DNA of 64,000 nucleotides from Palsa-504 sp963739135 (lineage in GTDB: Bacteria; Actinomycetota; Actinomycetes; Streptosporangiales; Streptosporangiaceae): contig CAVTZG010000026.1 of assembly GCA_963739135.1 (NCBI GenBank), positions 186,001-250,000 on the forward strand, written 5' to 3'. The notes under the pieces are model-generated. The model was not told where the DNA came from, did not search any database, and saw only the letters and a list, made by a program, of their open reading frames with translations. The translations under genes were made by a program, and so were the position numbers. Shown here one piece after another: positions 49,324-57,220 of this stretch (positions within the stretch are counted from its first letter, which is position 1; each line of letters starts with the position of its first letter).

Positions 49324-50712
49324 GTGTTGGACAGGGTGCGGATCGGCTACCGCGGCGTGGAGTACGAGATCGGGCGCGGAAGCGACTACTACGGGATCTG
49401 GAAAGCGGGAGCGTCCCGGACGCAGCCGCTCGAGTGGTGGCCGGAAACCAGCGAAGGCTGGTCCGCCGCCTGGACCCGGTTCACGGGCCTGGAGGAGCCG
49501 GACGCGATCGCGCCGGTGGGCCGGAGCGCGGCCGGGCGGATCGGGAGCGACGGCGACGGCCAGTTCCTTGGCCCGGTGACCGGAGCCGGGCGCGTGGTCA
49601 GCGCCGGGCTGCTGGCCCTGGGCGTGATCCTGGGCGTGGTGGGGCTGTTCCCCGGCTACCTTAACGGGTCCAGCCTGGCCCAGCTGCCGCCCAACCTCAT
49701 CCCGCATGTGATCTACCTGGCCGGCTGGACCGCGGGTGCCGTGCTGATCCTGCTCGGCGGGACCCGGTTGCGGATGGGCGCGCTGCTGGCCACCGGGATG
49801 AGCGTGGTCACGTTCGGCTTGTTCTTCGCCGATGCCGGGACGGTGATCGCCGGAGGCGCCAGTGTGGGCGGGATGGGCCTGGTGCTCGGGCTGCTGGGCT
49901 GGCTCGCCTGCGCGGCCGGGTCCGTGCTGGCCCTGCGGCTCCGGCCCGCAGGCGCAAGCGGGCGCTGGATCACTCTGGGCCGGCCCCGGGGTGCGGCGTT
50001 CGGCCCGGCTGTGCTGCTGATCCTGGCCGGGCTCGGCACGGCCGTCACGTTCGCCCCCTCCTGGGACAGCTTCACCCTGCGCTCCGCGGCGGGGCAGACG
50101 CAGTCCCTGACCGCGGGCAACGCCTTCGCGAACCCGGGCTGGGTGATCGCCGGGGATGTCGCGCTCATGGTGGCGCTGGCCGCGGTGGTCATCGCGGCCG
50201 CCCTGTGGCGTCCGGCCCGGTACGGAGCCGCGCTGCTGGCGGGCGCCATCATCCCGATGGCCGCGCAGGCGGTTTCAGCGCTCGTGCAGGTGAGCGAGCC
50301 AGCTAGCCCGGCCCAGTTCGGGATCTCCTCCGCGGAGGTCTCGCAGCTCGGGCTGACGATCAGCTCAGGTCTCACCCCGGTGTTCTGGATCTACTGCGCG
50401 TTCGTGGTGACCCTGATGATCTCCTGCGCGTGGATGCTGTTCACCCCGCACGAGGCAGCCGGCGTGGCCGCCAGCGGCTTCGCCGGGACGGCTCCTGGCG
50501 CCGGGGCAGCGGCCCATCCGGGTGCCGGAGCCGGCGCCGCGGAATGGCATGTGGCCCGGGCCGACGAATTCGACGTGACGGGCGTGCGCCCGGGATCCGA
50601 TGACACCAGCCTGGATGGCGACGACGAACTCGGCACCGACGACGAATTCGACAGCTATGAGGAATTCGACAGCGACAACCCGTCTGAGAGCTCGGTGCAA
50701 GGCCACGGTTGA
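49324..50712 (+). CDS. polytopic membrane protein with acidic tail
   Basis: About 462 aa. The N-terminal 60 residues are a small Trp/Tyr-rich domain (RIGYRGVEYEIGRGSDYYGI, LEWWPETSEGWSAAWTRF) seen at the start of several actinobacterial membrane proteins. Eight or so hydrophobic helices follow, and the cytoplasmic tail is very acidic (DDTSLDGDDELGTDDEFDSY). GTG 49324 has AGGAAAGG upstream; ATG 49291 would add 11 residues. Function unknown. Confidence 0.7.
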   Translation: MLDRVRIGYRGVEYEIGRGSDYYGIWKAGASRTQPLEWWPETSEGWSAAWTRFTGLEEPDAIAPVGRSAAGRIGSDGDGQFLGPVTGAGRVVSAGLLALGVILGVVGLFPGYLNGSSLAQLPPNLIPHVIYLAGWTAGAVLILLGGTRLRMGALLATGMSVVTFGLFFADAGTVIAGGASVGGMGLVLGLLGWLACAAGSVLALRLRPAGASGRWITLGRPRGAAFGPAVLLILAGLGTAVTFAPSWDSFTLRSAAGQTQSLTAGNAFANPGWVIAGDVALMVALAAVVIAAALWRPARYGAALLAGAIIPMAAQAVSALVQVSEPASPAQFGISSAEVSQLGLTISSGLTPVFWIYCAFVVTLMISCAWMLFTPHEAAGVAASGFAGTAPGAGAAAHPGAGAGAAEWHVARADEFDVTGVRPGSDDTSLDGDDELGTDDEFDSYEEFDSDNPSESSVQGHG

Positions 50713-50727
50713 TACGCTGCGCTTGTC

Positions 50728-51591
50728 ATGCCGGCCAGTAGATCGTCGGCAGTCGCGGCGGCCGAGCAGGCGCCGACGCTTTCTCGTCGGCACGCGGCCG
50801 GTGCTCCGAGCGCACGCGGCCTGCTGCTCACCTTGCTCGGCGAGTTCGCGCTGACCGGAGGCGGGACGGCCTGGACGTCGGCGGTACTGGCCACCTTCAC
50901 CCGGCTCGGCATCGAGGAGAAGGCGACCCGCCAGGCCCTGATGCGCACCGCCGCGGCCGGCTGGCTGGTCGCCGAGAAGGTCGGCCGGCGCACCAGGTGG
51001 CGGCTGACCAGCAGCGCGACCCGGATGCTGACCGACGGCGCGGAACGCATCTACTCATTCACCGGCCCGGAAGAAAACTGGGATGGCCGCTGGCTGCTGG
51101 TGTACGCGCGCATCCCGGAAACCGACCGCCGCGCCCGGCACGTGGTCCGGACCCGGCTGAGCTGGGCCGGGTTCGGCACGCTGGGCGCGGGCGTGTGGAT
51201 AAGCCCGCACCCGGAGCGGGAAGGCGAGGCGATCCGGGTGCTGCGCGAGGCCGGGGTGGCCGAGGAGGCGCACGTCTTCGTGGCGCTGCGATCCGGCCTG
51301 GCCGACGTGCGGGTCATGGTGGCCGCGGCCTGGGACCTGTCCGCCATCGAGGAGCAGTACAAGCAGTTCATCGAGGAGTTCCGGGCCACCGCCACGGCCG
51401 ATCCGCTGGCCCGGCAGGTCGAGCTGGTGCATGCCTGGCGGCGGTTTCCCGCCATCGATCCCGGGCTGCCGCGTGAGCTGCTGCCGGCCCCGTGGAGCGG
51501 CCTGAAGGCGGCCCGCCTGTTCGCTGACCGGCGGCTGCGCTGGTCCGGCGACGCCCTGCGCGAGTGGAAACGCCTGAACGACGCGGGCTGA
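50728..51591 (+). CDS. PaaX-family transcriptional regulator
   Basis: 287 aa. PaaX architecture: an N-terminal winged helix (LLLTLLGEFALTGGGTAWTS, TRQALMRTAAAGWLVAEKVG, RRTRWRLTSSA) and the PaaX-type middle and C-terminal domains (WDGRWLLVYARIPETDRRAR, LRTRLSWAGFGTLGAGVWIS pattern, WDLSAIEEQYKQFIEEF). Family members repress aromatic-acid or hydrolase genes; the adjacent broken CocE-type hydrolase is the likely former target, since PaaX-CocE neighbours are common in actinomycetes. The start is ATG 50728. Confidence 0.88.
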   Translation: MPASRSSAVAAAEQAPTLSRRHAAGAPSARGLLLTLLGEFALTGGGTAWTSAVLATFTRLGIEEKATRQALMRTAAAGWLVAEKVGRRTRWRLTSSATRMLTDGAERIYSFTGPEENWDGRWLLVYARIPETDRRARHVVRTRLSWAGFGTLGAGVWISPHPEREGEAIRVLREAGVAEEAHVFVALRSGLADVRVMVAAAWDLSAIEEQYKQFIEEFRATATADPLARQVELVHAWRRFPAIDPGLPRELLPAPWSGLKAARLFADRRLRWSGDALREWKRLNDAG

Positions 51592-52195
51592 CTGTCTCGC
51601 CCCGGCCTCCCGTTCAGCCTGCTCGAGGCCCAGCTCGTCGCGGAGCGCGGCTTCCACGTGCTGCTGCAGAGCTGTCGCGGCACCTTCGGCTCGGGCGGGG
51701 CGTTCGAGCCGATGCGCCACGAGGTTTCCGACGGGCAGGACACCGTGGCCTGGCTGCGCAACCAGAGCTGGTTCGACGGACGGCTGGCCACGTCCGGGCC
51801 CAGCTATCTCGGGTTCGTGCAGTGGGCCCTGGCCATGGACCCGCCACCCGAGCTGGTGGCCGCGGTCGTGTACGTGGGCCCGCACGACTTCAGCCGCACC
51901 GCCTACCGCAACGGCGTCTTCGACCTGTACAACTTCATGTCCTGGAGCGACCTGATCGTGCACCAGGAGCGGGTCAATCCGCTGCAGGGCATGGTCCCTG
52001 ATCGCCGCGGCGCACCGGTTCGGCCGCGGGCACCGCCTCAGGCTCCAGGTGGCAGGCGGTGCGCACCCCCGCTTCGCCCGCAACCCCGGCAACGGCCAGG
52101 TCGACGCGCCGCCCGGTGATTTCGCGCCGACCAGGTACAGCATCGGGCTAGGCGCCGAGAACCCCTCAGCGCTCCTGCTTCCTGCCGCGCCGTGA
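51592..52195 (+). pseudogene. broken CocE/NonD-type X-Pro dipeptidyl-peptidase-like hydrolase
   Basis: Two pieces in different frames. The first (51601 onwards) reads PFSLLEAQLVAERGFHVLLQ, SCRGTFGSGGAFEPMRHEV and the nucleophile elbow GPSYLGFVQWAL, typical of the CocE catalytic domain. The second (52019-52195, +1 frame change) reads FGRGHRLRLQVAGGAHPRFA and RNPGNGQ, the C-terminal jelly-roll of the same family, ending in TGA. The N-terminus (before PFSLLE) and about 250 central residues including the catalytic Asp and His are missing. This is decay by deletions, not a functional enzyme. Confidence 0.85.
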
Positions 52196-52312
52196 CCGGC
52201 CCGTCCGGCAATTCCTCAAGACCTTTATGCCGAACGGGCCGTGGTTCCTGTTCTCGGCCCACCCGGCGCGATCCCGGCCAGCCGTCCGCCTGACCGGCAT
52301 GCCAGGGCCCCG

Positions 52313-52533
52313 ATGCTCGCGCGCGGGGAGCTGCGGCTGATCGGAGCCAGCACGCCAGGAGTGGAGAGGCCGCCAGGTACGAGCGGACCGGCGACCTGGC
52401 CCGTGCCGCCGCCATCGGGTACGGGCAGGTCGGTGAGCTGGACCGCAGCCTGGAGGGCGCGGTCAAGGCGCTGGCCGAGCTCCAGGCCGCCGGCGGGCTG
52501 GTGAAGTCCGAGGTGGACGGGACGGCCGGGACG
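52313..52533 (+). pseudogene. clpB: ClpB remnants
   Basis: Two short frames match the ClpB disaggregase. MLARGELRLIGAS (52313 on, frame 2) is the sensor region after the first AAA domain's Walker B, and RYERTGDLARAAAIGYGQVG then ELDRSLEGAVKALAELQ (52375 on, frame 1) is the M-domain/linker region leading to NBD2. In intact ClpB they are separated by more than a hundred residues. No other clpB parts are seen here. Confidence 0.7.
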
Positions 52534-52554
52534 GCCGGGACGGCCGGGACGGCC
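52519..52554 (+). repeat. 9-bp tandem repeat (four copies)
   Basis: GGGACGGCC four times in tandem immediately after the clpB scrap. Confidence 0.9.
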
Positions 52555-52820
52555 GGGCCAGGCTGCCGCCGGCCAGGCTACGCCCCGAGGATCATGAACC
52601 GGTCTGCGCGTCGGCTCCGGCTCACGGCCCGTGGCACCTCTGCGGCGCCGGCCTGCCGTACTAACCCGAAGTTCCCCCCAAGCCGATTGGTCAACGCGTT
52701 GTACCAGGTGGTAGAGCCCTTGATCACGAAAATTACATGTCTACGTAGTCATGAGCTGAGGTCGTTTTACCTGGTCAAGGCCTATGTTGCCTCGCGACCG
52801 GGGGGAACTACGGACTAACG
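52555..52820. other. non-coding decay region at the edge of the conjugative module
   Basis: No gene is recognised. The last 140 bp are AT-rich compared with both sides. They contain the 18-bp palindrome CATGTCTACGTAGTCATG (52736-52753) and end at the stop codon of the NlpC/P60 gene. Confidence 0.5.
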
Positions 52821-53984
52821 TTAGGGCTGGGTGAAGCCGACCGGGGACTCGTCTCCGGGCGCCGAGGTGGCGGTCCCGTATGAGGAGATCCGGATCGGAA
52901 AGCCCGTGGCATACGCCTCGATCATCTGTCCGTGGCCGATCACCAGGCCGACATGCCCCGGCGAGGTCGGGGTGCCGTCCGCTCCGGCGAAGAACACCAG
53001 GTCTCCCGGCCGCACCTGGGAGGCGGGGACGTGCTGTTCGGTCGCCCACTGTTCCTCCGATGTCCGGGCGATGTCGATCCCGGCGCCCCGGTAGGCCATC
53101 ATGACCAGGCCGGAACAGTCGAAGGCATCCGGCCCGGTGCCGCCCCACAGGTACGGCTTGCCGAGCTGCTGCTCCGCGTAGGCGATGGCGGTGGCCGCTG
53201 CGTGGGTCGGCGCCTGGACCGCAGAAACGTCCCCGGTGATGGTTGAACAGTCGGCCACCGAGCTGGCGGACGGCATGGTCGCTGCCACCATTGAGTAGTT
53301 GCCCCCCGCGTACTGGCCCGCGTAGAACAGTACGCTCTGCACATAGGACTGCAAGTGGTTGTAGGCGAAGATCGCCCCCGAGGGGTTGGTCTGCACCCCG
53401 GCGGCGACCAGATACTTGGCGGCGCCCGCGATCGCGTCGGCCGGATCGTAGATATCCGCGTTCGGGCCGCCGTCCTCGTCGGTGGCGACGCCGTTGACCA
53501 CTTCACTAGCCGGGTGGACCGGCGCGCCGCCCCACACGTTGGTGGCCGCGCCGCCGATGCCGATCTGCATCGGGCCGGCCGCGCCGAAGCCGTTCTGCCC
53601 GCTGTGCACGCCGGGCAGGGTGGACTGGCCGTTGTCGCTCTCGACCGTCCCGATCCCGGCCAGGATCGTCCACGGCACGCCGTACTGCTGGCCGACCCTC
53701 CGGTACCAGTCAAGGTAGTTGGCCGGGATCGACTTGGCCGTTGGACCTGCAGCCGGCTGCCCGGCTGCGCCGGTCTGCTGGCCTGAGCACCCCAAGCGGG
53801 CCGAGAAGAATGCGTCCGCGCCGATCAGGAGTGGCACGGCCAGCAGGCCGAGTCCGACCACGCCGATGAGGCCGACGACGCCGACGACAAGGATCCTCGG
53901 CGCCCGTTGCTCCCTGGTAGTGACCACCTGCTGGTACTGCCTGACCGTGGCCTGCCGCGACCGGTCGAGGAGGCTGTCCGTCAT
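52821..53984 (-). CDS. conjugation-associated lysozyme/NlpC-P60 endopeptidase
   Basis: 387 aa: an N-terminal membrane anchor (ILVVGVVGLIGVVGLGLLAV), a lytic-transglycosylase-like domain (YGVPWTILAGIGTVESDNGQ, with catalytic Glu in TVESDNG, and GAAGPMQIG) and a C-terminal NlpC/P60 domain with Cys in DAFDCSGLVMMAYR and His in PGHVGLVIGHGQMI. Such two-domain hydrolases open peptidoglycan for conjugative transfer in Gram-positive elements (Tn916 Orf14/TcpG type). It overlaps the upstream gene by 4 nt (ATGA). Confidence 0.88.
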   Translation of the reverse strand: MTDSLLDRSRQATVRQYQQVVTTREQRAPRILVVGVVGLIGVVGLGLLAVPLLIGADAFFSARLGCSGQQTGAAGQPAAGPTAKSIPANYLDWYRRVGQQYGVPWTILAGIGTVESDNGQSTLPGVHSGQNGFGAAGPMQIGIGGAATNVWGGAPVHPASEVVNGVATDEDGGPNADIYDPADAIAGAAKYLVAAGVQTNPSGAIFAYNHLQSYVQSVLFYAGQYAGGNYSMVAATMPSASSVADCSTITGDVSAVQAPTHAAATAIAYAEQQLGKPYLWGGTGPDAFDCSGLVMMAYRGAGIDIARTSEEQWATEQHVPASQVRPGDLVFFAGADGTPTSPGHVGLVIGHGQMIEAYATGFPIRISSYGTATSAPGDESPVGFTQP

Positions 53985-54613
53985 GAGTTACCCGCAGACG
54001 CCAGCTCGATGTCGCTGACCTGCCAGCTGCTGCCCGACCCGGTCAGGGTGACCGCGTACTGAGCGCTGCCGTTGCTGGCGCCGTGGGAGCTGACCAGGTG
54101 CTGCGTGGTGTTGACCACGAACGTCAGACTGGACGGGCCGAAGGCCCGCAGCGAATTGATCGCCGCGGTCCCAGTGGAGACCTGCTGCTGGCTGGTCCGC
54201 GTGCTGACCACTCCCGGCGTGGAGTAGCTGGCCTGCAGGGTCGTGCCCAGCTCCCCGGTGATCAGCCCGGTCATCTTTGCCACGTAGGCGGCCGCGCTCT
54301 CGGTGTAGCTGTAGGTGTTGTAGTCGACGCCGAACCGCACCGCCACCGAGGCGGCGGTGGCTAGGTCCTGCTGGGTGAAGGGCAGCCAGGCGTAGATGTT
54401 CACGCCGCCCGTCGCGGCCGCCGATGCCGTCTCGGTCGGGCCTGGAGCGGGGGTGGTCGCGGCCGCCGGGCCGGCCGGCGTGGGCGAGATGCCCGCCTGG
54501 GCATGCCCGCCGGAGTGGGTCAGGGCGGGGACTACGAGGTAGTAGCCGAGCGCGGCGAGCGCGATGACGATGACGGCGAAAACTGCGCTGCGCTGGCGGG
54601 GGCTGAGCTCCAC
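53981..54613 (-). CDS. TcpC/VirB8-like conjugal transfer protein
   Basis: 210 aa: one N-terminal membrane helix (VFAVIVIALAALGYYLVV), a Pro/Ala/Thr linker and an extracytoplasmic domain of alternating helices and strands (QDLATAASVAVRFGVDYNTY, then YAVTLTGSGSSWQVSDIEL) that fits the NTF2-like fold of VirB8/TcpC. Assignment relies on topology and neighbours, not a strong motif. Confidence 0.65.
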   Translation of the reverse strand: MELSPRQRSAVFAVIVIALAALGYYLVVPALTHSGGHAQAGISPTPAGPAAATTPAPGPTETASAAATGGVNIYAWLPFTQQDLATAASVAVRFGVDYNTYSYTESAAAYVAKMTGLITGELGTTLQASYSTPGVVSTRTSQQQVSTGTAAINSLRAFGPSSLTFVVNTTQHLVSSHGASNGSAQYAVTLTGSGSSWQVSDIELASAGNS

Positions 54614-54625
54614 GGTGCCTGCCGG

Positions 54626-57196
54626 TTACTTGCGCCGTACCGAGCGCAGCCAGAACGGCGTGGCCCGCGGTTCTTCGGTGCCGTTGCCGGTTCTGTCGCC
54701 GGTTCCGTTGCCGGGGCTGCGCGGCGGATCAGCGGGCGGCTCAGCCGGCCTGCGCGCTGCCACCGGCCGCTGCCGCGGGCCCGCGGCCATGTTGGCGCCC
54801 GCCCAGCTGGCCAGCGGCCAGGCGGGGGCGGCCTGACGCGGGCCCGACCCGCCGGTCCCGCCGGATCCGCCCGACCCGCCGGTCCCGCCGGATCCGCCCG
54901 ACCCGCCCGACCCGCCGGATCCGCCCGACCCGCCCGACCCGCCGGATCCGCCGGTCCCGTTGGCGGGCGGCGCGGACCGGATGGATCCGGAGCCCGCGGA
55001 GCCCCCGGACGTCGCGCGGGACCGTGATGGCGCTGGCCCGGAGGCCGTCGAGCGCCCGGCTCGCCGGTACCGGGTGGCGGCGGCGCCGGCCGGGCCGTCG
55101 GCGCCGTTCCTCAGCGGCAGGTCCAGCGGTGGGGGGGTGCGCCCGGTGCCGCTATCGGTCTCGGGCAGGTTCCTGGTCCGGGCCACGTCGGCCGCGGCGC
55201 CGCGGCTGGAGCCCGGGCTCGTCTTGGCATTGCCGTCCGCCGGGGAAGACGCGTCGGGCCGGAACCGCGAGGTGCTGGCGGCGACCTGCCCGGTGCCGGT
55301 CGCGGTGCCGGTCGCGGTGCCGGCGGGCGCGGCGGCGGTGCCGGCGGCCGTGCCGGTGTCCGCGGTGCCGGTGCCGGTGCCGGCCGGGGCGGCTGAGCCG
55401 GGGTTGCGGCGGGCCCAGCGGGCGGCCCGGTAGGTCGCGATCCCGGGGATGGCCACGGTGGCGGCGTCCCGGGTGGAGCGGCGGAAGGTGGAACCGGCCT
55501 CGCGCAGGCTGTACTCGGCCCGCTCGTGCGAGCCGATGGAGCCGTAGCCGACGGCGGAGAACAGGTGGGTGAACGGCTTGCGGTAGATGAATACGGCCAC
55601 CGTGACCAGGGCGATCATCAGGATCTTCAGCGCCCACGGCAAGACCGTGTCGGCCGTGCCCATGATGAGGGAGTAGCAGTAGAGCAGCACGCTGAGGGTG
55701 ATGGCGATGGCCACCTGCTTCATCAGCACGCCGGCCAGCATCTCGAACCAGCGGATGGCGATGATCCGGCCGAACCCGGGATGGGTCCCGATGATCAGGA
55801 ACAACGGCCCGGCCACCAGCAGCAGCAAGAAACCGAGCTTGAGCACGATCAAGGTCAGCGCGATGAGCAAGATGAGCAGCCCGGCCACGACCGCGGCGAA
55901 CATCGCGGCGAAGGCGATCTCCAGCCGGGTGGTCCACTGGTTGCCCTGGAACAGGGGGTAGATGGCCGGGTCGCCGGTCTGGAGGGCGCTGGCGATGCCG
56001 GTGTAGGTGGCCTGCTTGGCCTGGATCAGCGCCGTGGTCGGGCTCTCGTTGGCCGCGATGGCCTGGGACCACAGCAGCTGCCGCCCGTAGGTGTTCACCA
56101 CGGTCGGCGCGCCGCTGCCGGTGGCCGCGAACCCGGTGGTGCCGAGCTCACCCCACACCCACGGCTTGCACACCAGCACCGACCACAGCTCGTTGGCGTT
56201 CTGGTCGACCAGCCCGTTACCGGAGGTGAAAGCATAGCTCGCGGTGACGCTCTGCGGGTCGCCGGCGGCCACCGGCAGGCAGTTGCTGCCGGCCGGGGCG
56301 GGCAGCTTGGAGAACGCGGTGTTCAGCACCCCGGTGACGCCGTTGGAGACGGTGGTGCCGATGCCGGTGAAGTCGGCCAGGCCGATCAGCGCGATGGCCG
56401 CGACCGCGGCCACCACCATCCACAGCGTGCCCTCGATGGTGCGGGTGGCGCGCTTGCGGATCAGGCCCTGCCAGGCCAGCCACATCGCGCCCAAGATGAC
56501 CACCGGGGCCAGGTACGGGAAGTAGATCGCGTTGCCCAGCGCGCTGATCAGCTTGTCCACCGCGTTCTGCAGCCAGGTCAGAATGCTGCTGCCCGCCGCG
56601 GACTGGTAGACGGTGATCGTCACCCGGTCCAGGGACTTAGCCCCGTCAAAGACCATCCCGGCCACGTTGTTGCCGACCAGCGAGGTCATATCGGAGCACT
56701 GCAGCCCGTGAGCGGCCCAGAACTGCCCGGCGATGCCGTAATTGTCATACAGCGTCTTGCCGCCAGAGGACCCGGCCGGCGGCTCGATCATGGCGTCGAT
56801 GCCGCCGGTGGCCTGCTCCGGCTGGGGCAGCGACGGCTCGCAGATATTGTTCAGGTCACCGACGATGCCCGCCGACCCCGACGAGCACAGCCCCACCAGC
56901 CCGCCGATATCACCGATCCCCGGCACCTGGCACACCCCGCCCGGCGCCGCAGGCGTGACTTCCGCGGTGAGCTGCACCGGGATCCGGGCCGCGGCGGCGG
57001 CCGCGGACCCTGTGGTCCGGGACACCGGGGGCCCGCTGGCCGCGTGCGCGGCGGCCAGCGCCGGGCTGGCCACCGCGAGCAGCGCCCCGGCAGTGAGCAG
57101 TACCCCGCCCGCCCAGCGCGCCAGGCGGCGGCCGCGAGTCCGGGACGCGGCGCGGTCAGGCGCGCAGCGCCGGGAGGGCGCGAACGGGACAAGCAT
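54626..57196 (-). CDS. VirB6/TrbL-like polytopic transfer protein
   Basis: 856 aa. It has a Sec signal sequence (GGVLLTAGALLAVASPALA), a Cys-containing extracellular region, then six or more helices (IYFPYLAPVVILGAMWLAW, TLWMVVAAVAAIALIGLADF, AFAAMFAAVVAGLLILLIAL, FLLLLVAGPLFLIIGTHPGF, VAIAITLSVLLYCYSLIMG) and a long disordered cytoplasmic tail with Ala-Gly-Thr and Gly-Gly-Ser repeats. This is the plan of the VirB6/TraG-N-like channel subunits of Gram-positive conjugation systems. It lies between VirB4 and the VirB8-like gene. Confidence 0.75.
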   Translation of the reverse strand: MLVPFAPSRRCAPDRAASRTRGRRLARWAGGVLLTAGALLAVASPALAAAHAASGPPVSRTTGSAAAAAARIPVQLTAEVTPAAPGGVCQVPGIGDIGGLVGLCSSGSAGIVGDLNNICEPSLPQPEQATGGIDAMIEPPAGSSGGKTLYDNYGIAGQFWAAHGLQCSDMTSLVGNNVAGMVFDGAKSLDRVTITVYQSAAGSSILTWLQNAVDKLISALGNAIYFPYLAPVVILGAMWLAWQGLIRKRATRTIEGTLWMVVAAVAAIALIGLADFTGIGTTVSNGVTGVLNTAFSKLPAPAGSNCLPVAAGDPQSVTASYAFTSGNGLVDQNANELWSVLVCKPWVWGELGTTGFAATGSGAPTVVNTYGRQLLWSQAIAANESPTTALIQAKQATYTGIASALQTGDPAIYPLFQGNQWTTRLEIAFAAMFAAVVAGLLILLIALTLIVLKLGFLLLLVAGPLFLIIGTHPGFGRIIAIRWFEMLAGVLMKQVAIAITLSVLLYCYSLIMGTADTVLPWALKILMIALVTVAVFIYRKPFTHLFSAVGYGSIGSHERAEYSLREAGSTFRRSTRDAATVAIPGIATYRAARWARRNPGSAAPAGTGTGTADTGTAAGTAAAPAGTATGTATGTGQVAASTSRFRPDASSPADGNAKTSPGSSRGAAADVARTRNLPETDSGTGRTPPPLDLPLRNGADGPAGAAATRYRRAGRSTASGPAPSRSRATSGGSAGSGSIRSAPPANGTGGSGGSGGSGGSGGSGGSGGSGGTGGSGGSGGTGGSGPRQAAPAWPLASWAGANMAAGPRQRPVAARRPAEPPADPPRSPGNGTGDRTGNGTEEPRATPFWLRSVRRK
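54849..54960 (-). repeat. Gly-Gly-Ser/Thr coding microsatellite
   Basis: Tandem 9-bp units (CCGGATCCG, CCCGACCCG, CCGGTCCCG) encode about a dozen GGS/GGT triplets in the tail of the VirB6-like protein. Confidence 0.8.
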
Positions 57197-57220
57197 CGGG
57201 CAAACTCCTGGCTGGTGCGG

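Noticed and set aside
50728..52195. CocE fragment as a functional short hydrolase
   Set aside because: It lacks catalytic Asp/His and the N-terminus and needs a frameshift to reach its C-terminal domain.
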